Positions 43,561 to 53,143 of a stretch of 64,000 nt of DNA are shown one piece after another. A program made the translations under genes and the position numbers. This DNA is from DASVFB01 sp963815965 (GTDB lineage Bacteria > Actinomycetota > Thermoleophilia > Gaiellales > Gaiellaceae). The notes beneath the pieces were generated by a model. It saw nothing but the letters and a program-made list of their open reading frames with translations. It searched no databases and was not told the DNA's origin. Location of the stretch: positions 1,054,001 through 1,118,000 of the forward strand of contig CAWFIT010000001.1 in NCBI GenBank assembly GCA_963815965.1, written 5' to 3'. Numbering within the stretch: the stretch's first letter is position 1; each line of letters opens with the position of its first letter.

Positions 43561-43842
43561 GGCTTACGACAAAGAGCACAGCCGGCAACACCGCGGCGAA
43601 GGCGTCGACGCTGCAGTGCTTGATCACGCCGTAGAGGGCGTTGCGCTCGAGGAGCGCCGGCTTCGCGTTGGCATCGAAACGGCTTGCGGTCGCGCCGCGG
43701 TGGAGGGCGGGCCGCATCGCCGCAGACCGCGATCCGAAGAGCCGCGCGGAAACGCCTGCGCAGTGACGATGGGTACAAACTCCCGAGCGTGTCCGACCTC
43801 GTCCTTGTTCGGAACGATGATGGAGATCGTGCGCTCGGTCAC
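43561..43842 (-). pseudogene. Truncated GT2 glycosyltransferase remnant
   Basis: GTG 43842 opens a GT2 N terminus, TISIIVPNKDEVGHAREFVP, which breaks after about 35 residues. In another frame the downstream part reads RFDANAKPALLERNALYGV and IKHCSVDAFAAVLPAVLF, typical of the C-terminal part of actinobacterial GT2 enzymes. A full GT2 needs about 900 bases; only 282 are present, so several hundred central bases and the C-terminal end are missing. It fills the space between the ABC ATPase gene and the three-domain glycosyltransferase gene, whose stop it overlaps by four bases. Deletion in the genome or an assembly join are both possible. Confidence 0.6.
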
Positions 43843-46800
43843 CTCGACGCACCGAGGGTCGCGGCTTGCGGCCGGACGTCTCCGGGTCGCCGAGCGAGAA
43901 CCTGCCCGAAGAGCTCGACGACATCGCTTGCGTATCGGGTGCGATTGAGGTACCGCTCGTACGTTCTGCGCGCCTCGACGCCAAGTTTCTCCCGCAGATC
44001 TGCATCTTGCAGGAGGCGATCCAGCGTGCGGGCGAGCGCGTCGACGTCGTCGGTCGGCACCAGTTCACCGTCGACACCCGAGCGTACGACCTCCGCGGCA
44101 AGGCCGACCGGGGTCGAGACGACGGAGCGGGCCAGCGCCATGGCCTCGATCACCACGACCGGTCCCGATTCGTCTCGCGAAGTGCAGATGAAGAGGTCCG
44201 AGTGCCTCATGTACCCGAGGACGGTCGTCCGGCCGACCTCGCCCACGAACTCGATGTTCTCCAGCCCTGCGGCGCGCCTCTCGAGCTCCGCCGTGTAGTC
44301 GGGGAATAGGCGTCGACCGAGGAAGTGCGTGTGCAACCGCGCCCGGAGGTCGGGGCGGAGGCGTCGAACGGCCTCGACGAGAATGTCGGCGCCCTTCCGC
44401 CTTTCCAGCGTGCCGACGTGCGTGATGTGGACATGACCGTCCATGCGCTCGAACGGAGGCTCGTCCGGGGCACACTTCGCGACGTCGTCGATCCCGTAGT
44501 GGATCGTCGTGAAACGATCGACGTCGCCGAAGGCTTCGTACAGGCGCTCGGTCGTGTGCGACGGGAAGACGACGCGATCGGCACGGCGGAAGGCGGCGCG
44601 CGCTGAGTTCCCCCCCTCTCTGATGATCGGCAGGCCGAACTCCGACTCCTGAACGAACCACACGCACGGCACACCGAGTTCCGCGGCCTGGTTGACGACG
44701 CCCCAGCCGAGCACGGTGTTGGCGCCAATAACGTCGAAGCTCTGCAGGAACCGAGACGCGCGCGACGGATCGCGAAGGATCATGCCGTCGATCACGAGCG
44801 GAATCCCGAGGCTGATGCACTCGTCGACGAGGTCACCACCGACCGGAGACGCGCACACGACGATCATTCCCGCTTCTCTCAGTGCGCGCGCGACTTCGAG
44901 CAGCATGACAGGCGCGCCCGTCGACGAGAACTCGTGGCCGACGAGTAGCACTCGAGGGAGATCCCACCATTGGCTCGGGAGGTGCATGCCGTCTTTGGCG
45001 AAGACCTCGTACACCGAGTTGTCGTCGTGGACGAGCTCACGCATCCCGCGTGGGTAGAAGGGGTCCTCGCGCAGCCGACCGCCCCAGCGATGGAGGAGAT
45101 AGGTGTCGGCGCCGGAGTCCGCTCGGCTGACCGGCGCCCGTTCATCGACATTCGCATCCTTGCGAGACTGGTGACCGAGGTGGCGAAGCTCGGCGAAAGG
45201 TGTGTAGACGAGTCGTAGGCCGCATTCCACGATGCGAAAGCTGAGATCGAAGTCCGAGTGCGAGATCGGGGTGTTCTCCACGTCCCACCCACCGACGCCG
45301 TGGAAGACCTCCGATCGAATGAGCATGCACGCGCCGTTCACGCACGACACGTTGCGCACGGCAACGGCCATGCTGTGGTAGCCGCTGTCCATGCGCGGCC
45401 ACGCGTTGAAAGCAGTCCCGACGAGGTGCGCGCACGCCGAACACGAGCCCGCCGTACTGAATGGTGTTGTCGGCCCACAAGAGCTTCGGGCTCACCGCAC
45501 CGACCTCGGGTAGTTGCGCGTACTGCAGCATCGATTCGATCCAGCCTTCGGTCAGCGGCTCGACGTCATCGTTCATGAAGAGGAGGTATGTCCCTTCCGC
45601 TGCGGCTGCTCCCGCGTTGCACTTCGCGGAGAAGTTGAACGGCTCGTCGAACCGTACGAAGTGCGCTTCATCGGGTCGAAACTCTCGTTCGAGACGATCC
45701 GCGAGCCTGGACCGGGTGACAACCAGGATCTCGTAGCTCTCGTACGACGTGTTCGCGGCGATCGCTTTCACACACGAGCGCGCCCTCGAAAGATCGTCAG
45801 TCGGGATGACGATCGAAACGAGGGGACGCTCGACGAGGTCAAAGACGACCCGATTGGCGAAGGGGTACTCGACGATGCGGGCCCTGCGGCCAGTCGCTGA
45901 GATCGCTGCCGCGAGCGCCGCAAGGTTCCGTTCGTCGAGCGTGCGCCTTGCCGCCGACCGCCGCAGACCCTCCGATCATCCGCCAGTGGTACAGCACCTG
46001 AGGCACGTGGCGGATCCGATCGGTGGCCGCGGCCGCCCGAAGCATGAGGTCGTAGTCCTGAGAGCCGTCGTACTCGCTTCGGAACCCTCCGAGCCGCTCG
46101 ACGAGCGAACGACGGTAGACCGAGAGATGCCCGGTCCACATGTAGCTGTGCAGGAACTCCGGGCTCCAGTGCGGTTTGAGGAACGGCAGGACCCGCTTCC
46201 CGTCCGTTGCGAGCCGGTCCTCGTCGCTGTACAGGATGTCTGCGCTCGGATCCTCGTTGATTGCCTCGACGATCGCGAACAGCGCCTGCGGCGCAAGGAC
46301 GTCGTCGTGATCCACGAGAGCGATGAAGTCCCCACTCGCAAGCCCGAGAGCGGCGTTCGAGTTCGCGCTGACGCCTCCGTTCTCCGGAAGATGACGGACA
46401 TTCACGCGCGAGTCGCGCGCTGCGAGCTCATCGAGCAGGCGGGCGCACGCGGGATCGGCGCCCGCGTTCGCCACGCAGAGCTCGAGGTTGCCGTACGTCT
46501 GTCCGAGCACGGACTCGGCCATTTCTCGAAGCACGAAGAGCGGAGGGTCGAAGACTGGGACGACGACGGAGATGAGCGGCTCGACGTCGACCCGAACCGC
46601 CCGTCGGCGCTGGTCGGCTAGCTCCGCCTTGCTCGGATCGTTCCGCATTCGCCACAGCTCGTATCGCTGCTGTATCTCATTGCTACGACGGGACATAGAC
46701 ACGGCCGTCGATGCGCGCTCGCGCGCAGTGCGCCAGGCCAAACGGCGCACCCGCCGCGCGACCTCCCTCGGCCCGCCTTCGTTGAGCAGGACCTCGGCCG

Positions 46801-46852
46801 TACGGCGCACGAGGATGCGTCCGTGACGAATGTGACCCCGTTTGAGCATCAA
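43839..46852 (-). CDS. Three-domain glycosyltransferase (GT2-GT2-GT4), frameshifted
   Basis: About 1000 residues. Start at TTG 46852 (ATG 46849 next), ten bases after TAGCGT. Domain 1 (GT2): ISVVVPVFDPPLFVLREMAE, ANSNAALGLASGDFIALVDH. Domain 2 (GT2): PLVSIVIPTDDLSRARSCVK, FNFSAKCNAGAAAAEGTYLL, LFMNDDVEPLTEGWIES, SHSDFDLSFRIVECGLRLVY. Domain 3 (GT4): VLLVGHEFSSTGAPVMLLE, ITHVGTLERRKGADILVEAV, CTSRDESGPVVVIEAMALAR. Shifts near 45930 and 45430 interrupt domains 1-2; domain 3 is intact. Fused multi-GT proteins assemble repeat units or teichoic-like polymers stepwise. Lower GC than its neighbours. Confidence 0.82.
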
Positions 46853-46862
46853 GAATCGCGAA

Positions 46863-46868
46863 ACGCTA
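46863..46868 (-). promoter_or_regulatory. Probable -10 element, minus strand
   Basis: TAGCGT on the minus strand, ten bases before TTG 46852. The remaining gap to 47087 (about 220 bases) separates divergent genes. TAACGT at 47023-47028 is a weaker plus-strand candidate, and I see no other motif there. Confidence 0.4.
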
Positions 46869-47087
46869 CCGGCTGGCCCAGCCGCATGGACGCTACTCGC
46901 GAAGGCGGTCGGGGCGTCGCCCAGTCACCGGGGCACATTAGCCGAGGGCGCTTCGATGGGCGCTCTCGAGCTGGACGAGCGTCGGGGGCGGCAGTCAGGC
47001 AACAGAGGACCTCGCGGGCCGTTAACGTACCCCATCGATTTGCGGCCCAACCGATCAGGCCAACGCCCGAAGCGCTGAGGTCGCGTC

Positions 47088-49371
47088 TTGATCGGGACCT
47101 ACGGAACCGTTGTCTTCATCTGTGTGGCCGCGATCGCCATTGGCCGCGGGATCTTCTCACTAACGGGCGAGACGAACTGGAACTGGCTGGCGCCCGCGGT
47201 CGGGTACGCGGCTCTGCTCGTGCTCTGCGACAGGCCATTCGCCTGCCCGGCCACGGTGGACGGCCGTGGCCGCGGTGCTCGTCGTCGTGGCGGGCGCCGT
47301 CCTCGTAGCCGTCGGTCAGCTGTCAACCGGTCGCTCGTCGACGGGCTCGTGACGGCAGTCGCGGTACTCGTCGCGACAGCGATCCCGTTCATCGCCAGCG
47401 GTCGGTTCGGCATTCTCGGCGTGTCGTTCCTCAACGACTCGTCAGTGCATCTGCTGCTCGCCGACGGTCTTCTGCATCCGGAGTTCCGCGCGTTCACCAA
47501 CCACGGGCCCCCGGGTTATCCCTCCGGCCCCCACGCGATCTTCGCGACCGCCGGGCAGGGCCTCGGCGTCGGTCTGGACGAAACGTTGAACGGGCTGCTT
47601 GTCGCAACCGCCGTGCTGACGGGTCTAACGGCACTCGCCGGCCTCGAGGAGCTTCCAAGACCTGCGAGGTGGGTCATCGCGACGCTCGCGGCGATCTTCT
47701 ATCTCCCCGCAGCCTGGTACGCGGAGGGAGCGTTCAAGGAGCCCATCGTCGGAATGCTCCTCCTCGCACTCGTGCTGCTCGTTCTGCGCGGACGGCGCGA
47801 GCGTTTCGTGAATCTCTGGCGCGTCGCCATCCCCGCTGCACTCCTGCTCGTCGGGATAGTCTACGCCTACTCCTACACCGGTCTCGTTTGGCCCGCGGCA
47901 TTTCTCGCGATCTGGGGCGGAGCAGAATTGATTCTGCTCCTGGTGCGGCCGGGGCGGCGGCGGCTGCTCCACGAGTTTCGCGTTCGAGCTGCTCCCTTGG
48001 GCGCGGGAGTCGGTCTGTTCGTCCTCGGTGTAATTCCTGAGGTCACGCAAGTCCAGGCGTTCGTCCGGACGATCGGCGGCGCGACACTCGGCACCGTGGC
48101 GGCGATTCCGAAGACGAACACGGGAAACATTCCCTTCCCGCTGAGCGCTCGGGAAACGCTCGGAATCTGGCTACAGCGCGATTTCAGATTCTGGCCGTCG
48201 AACCACCATGAGGCTCGCTTGCTCTCGCTGTTCGCCCTGGCCGTCGTGCTCATCGGCGTCGCGAGAGAGCTGGCGAAGCGCGAGCTCGAGATTCCCGCAG
48301 CTCTCCTCGGCTGCGCCCTGGTCTTCGCGTACACGAGGCACACGCAGTCGCTGTACGTCGCCGCGAAGGCGCTCGTGGTTCCGGCGCCGCTTATCGCAGT
48401 CACCGGGGGTCGCGGCCTCTTCGGACGCGTCGGCCCGCGCGCGTGGGCTGGAAGGCTAAGGGTTGTGCTGTTTGCCCTCGCCGTGCCGTTCCTCGTGCTC
48501 GCCTTCGGCTCGAGCTTCCTGGTGCTTCGGAGCGCCTTCGTCGGTCCTGCCGACCATGCGCGTGAACTGCACAGCTTGGTCGGTCTGCTGGACCGCCGCC
48601 CGACACTCGTCCTCGTTCACGACGACTTCTATGAATCCGAGCTCCTGCCGGTCCCGACGACGAGCCCGCCCATCTTTTCACCGATCCTGGCGGCGCCATT
48701 CTCGGCTCAGAAGCCGTGGCAGTACGGTTCTCCGATCGATTTCGACTCTGTCGACGCGGGCACCCTCGATCAGTTCGACTATGTGATCACCTCCCGAACG
48801 GCTTACCAGAGCGAGCCACCGCCGAACTTCCATCTTGTCAGACGTACGCGGTCGTACGAAGTGTGGCGCCGGGTCGGGCCGACGTTTCCTCGTCGTGTGC
48901 TGCCAGAAGCAGGCGCTCCGGGCGCCGTTCTCGACTGTCGCCAACGTTCGGGTCGTGACATCGCGCGCGCACAGGGGATCGCACGCATCCGAGCTCGCCC
49001 GGTCGTGCAATCCCTCAACCGGGGGCTTCAGCCTGGACAGTCCGTTACGACGGCGATTACGCTGCCGCGGGGGACATGGGAGCTCTCGCTCTCTACACGA
49101 GTTCCTTCGGTGTTCGCGTTGCCGCCGGGTCGTTGCGAACGACCTTGCCGGCGAATCTCGACCGGCCGGGCGCATTCTGGCGCGTCGGTGACGTCCGCGG
49201 GAACGGCCGCCCGTGACCGTCTCGCTTGCTGAGGAGAGGCCCAAAGTCCTCTCCGCTCCGTCCGAGATCGCCGCTCTCGGAACGCTCGCGGCGGTCAAGT
49301 CCTCCGGCGAACGCACTCTGCCGCTCTCGCGGTCGTGCGGCAAGTACGTCGACTGGTACCGGACGTCGTAA
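47088..49371 (+). CDS. Large membrane protein, GT-C-like, frameshifted
   Basis: About 760 residues. TTG 47088 opens a run of ten to twelve membrane segments. Two compensating shifts near 47250 and 47335 hide VLVVVAGAVLVAVGQLSTGR. The loop FLNDSSVHLLLADGLLHPEF and NHGPPGYPSGPHAIF suggests a GT-C-like extracytoplasmic loop. After PILAAPFSAQKPWQYGSPID the frame changes near 49090 and 49215, giving RVAAGSLRTTLPANLDRPGA and the end SRSCGKYVDWYRTS with TAA at 49369. Similar in plan to the protein at 29088. Likely membrane glycosyltransferase or polymer-modifying enzyme; no exact function. Confidence 0.6.
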
Positions 49372-49397
49372 CGGCTCTCGCGGAGAGCAATTTCCTC

Positions 49398-49741
49398 TTC
49401 GGCTCCAGCAGATTCGGTCAGGCCTGCGCCGCGCGGTTCGTGATGGACCCACGCGTATACCGGCTCGGAGTACTCCGATGATGCCTGCGATGCGGCGATC
49501 CGCACAGCAGGTCTCGGGTCGGAGTTCCTCGCCGAAAATGAGCTCTTCCGCACGGTTGCGGCGTCCATCGCGTTCGGTGACGTGCTCGGCTGGTTCCAGG
49601 GCGTAGGATCGGTCCGCGCGCCCTCGGCAATCGCTTGGTTCTGGCCCGATCCGCGGCGGGATGTCATGAAGGACATCGTCAATGCGCCGGATCAAACACC
49701 GCGAGCCGTTCCGGTCCGTTCGCCCCGCCCATCCTCGCCGA
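49398..49741 (+). pseudogene. Carbamoyltransferase fragment
   Basis: Readable pieces match the C-terminal third of the NodU/CmcH family and the gene at 33275-35060: THAYTGSEYSDDACDAAIRT, GLGSEFLAENELFRTVAA, FGDVLGWFQG followed, after shifts, by ALGNRLVLA, DPRRDVMKDIVNA and FAPPILAE. About 350 residues of N-terminal sequence and the true C terminus are absent. It begins 27 bases after the membrane-protein stop and runs without a break into a glycosyltransferase fragment. Either a recombination remnant or a chimeric join of two loci. Confidence 0.65.
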
Positions 49742-49983
49742 ACTCGGCCGGGTCATTGCCGCCGCCGACGCGGAAAGTGAGCCCGCGAAGATCGCGGAGA
49801 ACGTCGGCTGCGGAGTCGTCGTCGCGCCGGGGAATCCCGAGGCGCTGACCGCCGTCACTCGCCCCCGCGCGCGACGGCGGCTACGACCTCGCGCCCATGG
49901 TCGCGGCCGGGCGTGAGTACGTCGTCGCGAACGCAGATCGCTTCGTCGCCGTGGATCGCTACCGCGCGCTCCTCCGCGAAGTA
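49742..49983 (+). pseudogene. GT4 glycosyltransferase C-terminal fragment
   Basis: In the same frame as the preceding fragment the sequence reads AADAESEPAKIAENVGCGVV and VAPGNPEALT, then, after a shift near 49862, REYVVANADRFVAVDRYRAL. This is the C-terminal end of a WbuB-type GT4 (compare GRYRALLDRVIG in the gene at 35077-36281). The N-terminal 300 residues are missing. The fusion point to the carbamoyltransferase fragment is about 49740. The same pair of families occurs intact in neighbouring positions at 33275-36281 on the other strand. Confidence 0.6.
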
Positions 49984-49987
49984 GCCT
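49982..49987 (+). promoter_or_regulatory. Probable -10 element (leaderless start)
   Basis: TAGCCT seven bases before the GTG at 49995, supporting that start for the ligase/polymerase-like gene. Confidence 0.4.
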
Positions 49988-49994
49988 CACGCCC

Positions 49995-51345
49995 GTGCCG
50001 CGCGGAGAGCCGCCTCGTCAGCCCGCTGTTCCTCGCCGCCGTGTTCTGCTCGACCTTCGAGAAGGTGCACTGGAACGTCGCGGGCACCGTGTACCTCGCC
50101 GACGTCACGTCGCTGCTGTTTCTCGCCGTCTGGGGCCTCGATCGCGCCGGCCACCACGGTCGGCGTGTGCCGCGCACCGCCGCCGTGCTGCTGCTCTTCC
50201 TCGTCGGGTTCCTGCTCGTGTACCTCGTCGGCTTCTTCAACCTCGACACGCAGCAGGCGGCGGCGCAGTTCGGCAAGGGCGTCGTGAAGTGGCTGATCCA
50301 CTTCGTCTTCCTGATCGTCGCGGTCATCTACCTGGCCGGGCACTCACGCGCAGTTCTACTGGCGGACGCTGGCGTGGTTCTTCGGAGGGATCACGTTCAA
50401 CGCGCTCTACGGGATCCTGCAGCTCGGCGCCGCGCAGGCCGGCCACAACCTCGACTCGTTCTTCATCAAGCCGCTGACGCGCGGCGCGAGCCAGATCAAC
50501 ATCTACGGCGCAGTGGGGGGATCGAACGTCTACCGGCCGAACGCGCTCACCGGCGACCCGAACCACCTCGGGATCATGCTGCTCGTGCCGTTGCTCGTGC
50601 TCGCGCCGATCTACCTGCGGCTCGAGCGGCGCCATCGGCTGCGGCTGCCGCTCGCGTTTCTGATCGCGCTGCTCCTGCTCGCCGAGCTCGACGACGCTCT
50701 CTCGCAGCGCGTTGCTCGGGCTCGCGGTCGGCGCGTTGGTGCTCGCCGTGCCGTACCGGCATCTCCTCTGGACGCGCGCCGCCGCCCTGCCGCTCGCTCT
50801 CGTCGCGGTACCCGTGCTCTTCGAGGTCTACCGTCGCTTCGGATACTTCGACACGGTCGTCCGCTCGCGGCTCGCGACGAGCGGGAGAGGGACGTCCGCG
50901 CACTTCGGCGTCTACTCGTTCATTCCCGACGTCCTGCATCTGCATCCGCTGTTCGGGCTCGGGCTACAACAACTTCTCCGTCTACTACGAGTTCGTCACC
51001 GGCAAGACGAACTGGGGGCCGCACTCGTACTACGTCGCGCTGCTCGTGGAGGGCGGCCTCGTCGGGACGCTGCTGTTCGCCGCGTTCCTGCTCTACGTGC
51101 TCCATCGCCTCGGCGTCGCGCGACGCATCGGACGCTCGCTCGCCGCCGCGGGCAATCCCGAGGCCGCGCGGGTGCGGCCGCTGGCGTGGGGGATGACGGC
51201 GGCGCTGCTCGGGACGATGGCGGCGAACGCCTTCTACCTGACGCTGTCGTTCTTCTACTTCTTCGTTTTCGCGGCGCTCGCGCTCGCAACGCCGATCGTG
51301 TTCGGGCGCGAGTCTGACCCGGAGCCCAGCTTCGACCGGAGGTAG
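49995..51345 (+). CDS. O-antigen ligase/polymerase-like membrane protein, frameshifted
   Basis: About 449 residues after correction. GTG 49995 is chosen from the upstream TAGCCT box; one insertion just after it joins SRLVSPLFLAAVFCSTFEKV. The membrane segments run through VYLADVTSLLFLAVWGLD and KWLIHFVFLIVAVIYLAG. Shifts near 50350, 50700 and 50965 lead to NVYRPNALTGDPNHLGIMLL and NNFSVYYEFVTGKTNWGPHS with YYVALLVEGGLVGTLLF, the ligase-family loop. Family role: joining or polymerising lipid-linked glycan outside the membrane. Its last 91 bases overlap the convergent ATP-grasp gene. Confidence 0.75.
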
Positions 51346-52469
51346 GTCATCGACGCGAGCGCGGGGAGCGGATCGTCGGCGGCGAACGTCGAGCGCACCT
51401 TCTTGCGCCGGAGGTACGGCGTGGCGAAGTCGCGCAGGCCGATGTCGCGCCGCCTGAGCATCTGCATGCCCACCCACGCGTCCTTCGCGAAGTAGACCCA
51501 GGCGACGTCCTCGCGGAACGTTCGCGGCGGCGGCGCGGGCTTGCCGCAAAGGTCGTCGTACGCGATCCGCGCGAGGTCGAACCAGCGGCTCATCGCGACG
51601 CCGGCCCACATCGGCAGCCGCGTGTTCACCTCGAGGACGCGGAACGTGTCGTCCCGCGCGTCGTGCGCGAACTCGACCTGCGCGAAGCCGCGATAGCCGG
51701 CACCGCGAAGCAACCGCAGCCCGAGGTCGAGCACGCGCTCGTCGAACTCGACGAGGAACACGGCGCTCGTCCCGAAGCGCAACGGCCCCTGGCGCAGCTT
51801 GCGGCCGACGACGCTCGCGAGCGCCTCGCCGTCACGGCCGATGTACGTGAACAGCGAGTAGATCTTCTCCTGCGAGCCGGGGATCAGCTCTTGCACCACG
51901 GTCTCGAAGCCGTGCTCGCTCGCCTTGCGCCACGCCGCTACGGCTGAGTCGACGTCGTCGGCGACGAAGAGCTTCTCGCCGAACATGTACGCGAACTCCT
52001 GCCCTGTCACGGGCTTGATCAGGTAGGGCGGGCGCAGGCCCGACGTACGGATCGACTCCTCGCCGTCCGGAGTGATCGTCGTCGGCAGCGGCACGCCAGC
52101 GCGCTCGGCCTCAGCGCGGAGCAGATCCTTGCGGCGCAGCTTCTCGACGATCTGCGCATCGTCGGGCAACGGCAGATCGGCGAGCTCGCGCACCTCGTCC
52201 CAGTTCCGGAGGACGACGTGGACGCTCTCGTCGCGCTCGGGAAAGAGCACGGGACGCCCGTCGCGCGCGGCTTCGCGGAGCGCCGCAAGCAGCAGCTCGT
52301 CTCGGTCGCCCGTTGCGGCGACGCGACGCGTCAGGTGCCGCGAGCGGACGCCGAAGTCGGTCGGCTCGTACGCGACGCCCGTCACCGGGACGCCGGAGCG
52401 GCCGAGGCTGCGCGCGAGCGCGAGCCCGGCCCAGAGCAGGCCGAAGACGACGGCCGGACGCTGATTCAA
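51255..52469 (-). CDS. ATP-grasp ligase (COG3919-like predicted carboligase)
   Basis: 404 residues, TTG start overlapping the stop of the upstream sugar transferase gene. N terminus AVVFGLLWAGLALARSLGRS, then VLFPERDESVHVVLRNWDEV and DLLRAEAERAGVPLP. ATP-grasp core: PYLIKPVTGQEFAYMFGEKL, TVVQELIPGSQEKIYSLFTY and metal-site GFAQVEFAHDARDDTFRVLE with NTRLPMW. Distinct from the PurK-like ligases earlier in the window; nearest to the D-aspartate-ligase-like group. It probably joins an amino acid to a carboxylate or to an amino sugar. The last 30 residues lie over the ligase gene on the other strand and look less conserved. Confidence 0.8.
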   Translation of the reverse strand: MNQRPAVVFGLLWAGLALARSLGRSGVPVTGVAYEPTDFGVRSRHLTRRVAATGDRDELLLAALREAARDGRPVLFPERDESVHVVLRNWDEVRELADLPLPDDAQIVEKLRRKDLLRAEAERAGVPLPTTITPDGEESIRTSGLRPPYLIKPVTGQEFAYMFGEKLFVADDVDSAVAAWRKASEHGFETVVQELIPGSQEKIYSLFTYIGRDGEALASVVGRKLRQGPLRFGTSAVFLVEFDERVLDLGLRLLRGAGYRGFAQVEFAHDARDDTFRVLEVNTRLPMWAGVAMSRWFDLARIAYDDLCGKPAPPPRTFREDVAWVYFAKDAWVGMQMLRRRDIGLRDFATPYLRRKKVRSTFAADDPLPALASMTYLRSKLGSGSDSRPNTIGVASASAAKTKK

Positions 52470-53125
52470 TGCTGCCGCGCCTTCGCCCGCTCGATGTTCA
52501 TCTCGTCGACGATCGGCTCGGGCCGCTCGCCGAACAGCTGCCGCACAGTCAGCCAGACGATCTTCGCGTCGAGCTTCAGCGACCAGTTCTCGATGTACCA
52601 GGCGTCGAGCTCGAAGCGCTGCGGCCACGGGATCGAGTCGCGGCCGTTCACCTGCGCCCAGCCCGTGATCCCGGGCTTCACGGCGAGCCGGCGCCGGTCC
52701 GCCTCCGTGTAGTTCGCGACCTGCTCGACGATGTCGGCACGCGGGCCGACGAGGCTCATCTCTCCGCGCACGACGTTGACGAGCTGCGGCAGCTCGTCGA
52801 GGCTCGTGCGCCGCAGCACGCGGCCGCTGCGCGTGATGCGCGGATCGTCTGGGAGGTGCCCGTACGGATCCTCGCTCAGCTTCTGTGCCTGCCCGACCGC
52901 GATCGCGTCCCGAACCATCGTGCGGAACTTGAACATCCGGAACTCGCGGCCGTTCTTGCCGGCGCGCGGGTGCGCGAACAGCACGGGGCGGCCGGTCTCG
53001 AACAGGATCCAGAGCGCGACGACCGCGAGCACGGGGCTGAACAGGATCAGCGCGATCACTGCGAGCACGCGGTCGAGCGCGTGCTTCAGCCAGACGGTGG
53101 GCGTGTTGCGGGCCAGCGAGGTCAC
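52466..53125 (-). CDS. Undecaprenyl-phosphate sugar-phosphate transferase (initiating)
   Basis: 219 residues, the short PglC/WcaJ-C-type monotopic phosphoglycosyl transferase. One membrane segment at residues 15-40 (LDRVLAVIALILFSPVLAVV), then GKNGREFRMFKFRTMV, RRTSLDELPQLVNVVRGEMS, LVGPRADIVEQV and KPGITGWAQVNGRDSIPWPQ. It transfers the first sugar phosphate from a UDP-sugar to undecaprenyl phosphate and so starts the repeat unit. The GPRP motif of many relatives reads GPRA here. GTG start inferred; the divergent GT4 gene starts 18 bases away. Stop overlaps the ATP-grasp gene. Confidence 0.92.
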   Translation of the reverse strand: MTSLARNTPTVWLKHALDRVLAVIALILFSPVLAVVALWILFETGRPVLFAHPRAGKNGREFRMFKFRTMVRDAIAVGQAQKLSEDPYGHLPDDPRITRSGRVLRRTSLDELPQLVNVVRGEMSLVGPRADIVEQVANYTEADRRRLAVKPGITGWAQVNGRDSIPWPQRFELDAWYIENWSLKLDAKIVWLTVRQLFGERPEPIVDEMNIERAKARQH

Positions 53126-53130
53126 GGACG

Positions 53131-53136
53131 TATCAT
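53131..53136 (+). promoter_or_regulatory. Probable -10 element (leaderless start)
   Basis: TATCAT seven bases before the GTG at 53144, in the 18-base divergent gap. No comparable box is clear for the minus-strand gene starting at 53125. Confidence 0.45.
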
Positions 53137-53143
53137 CGCCGCA

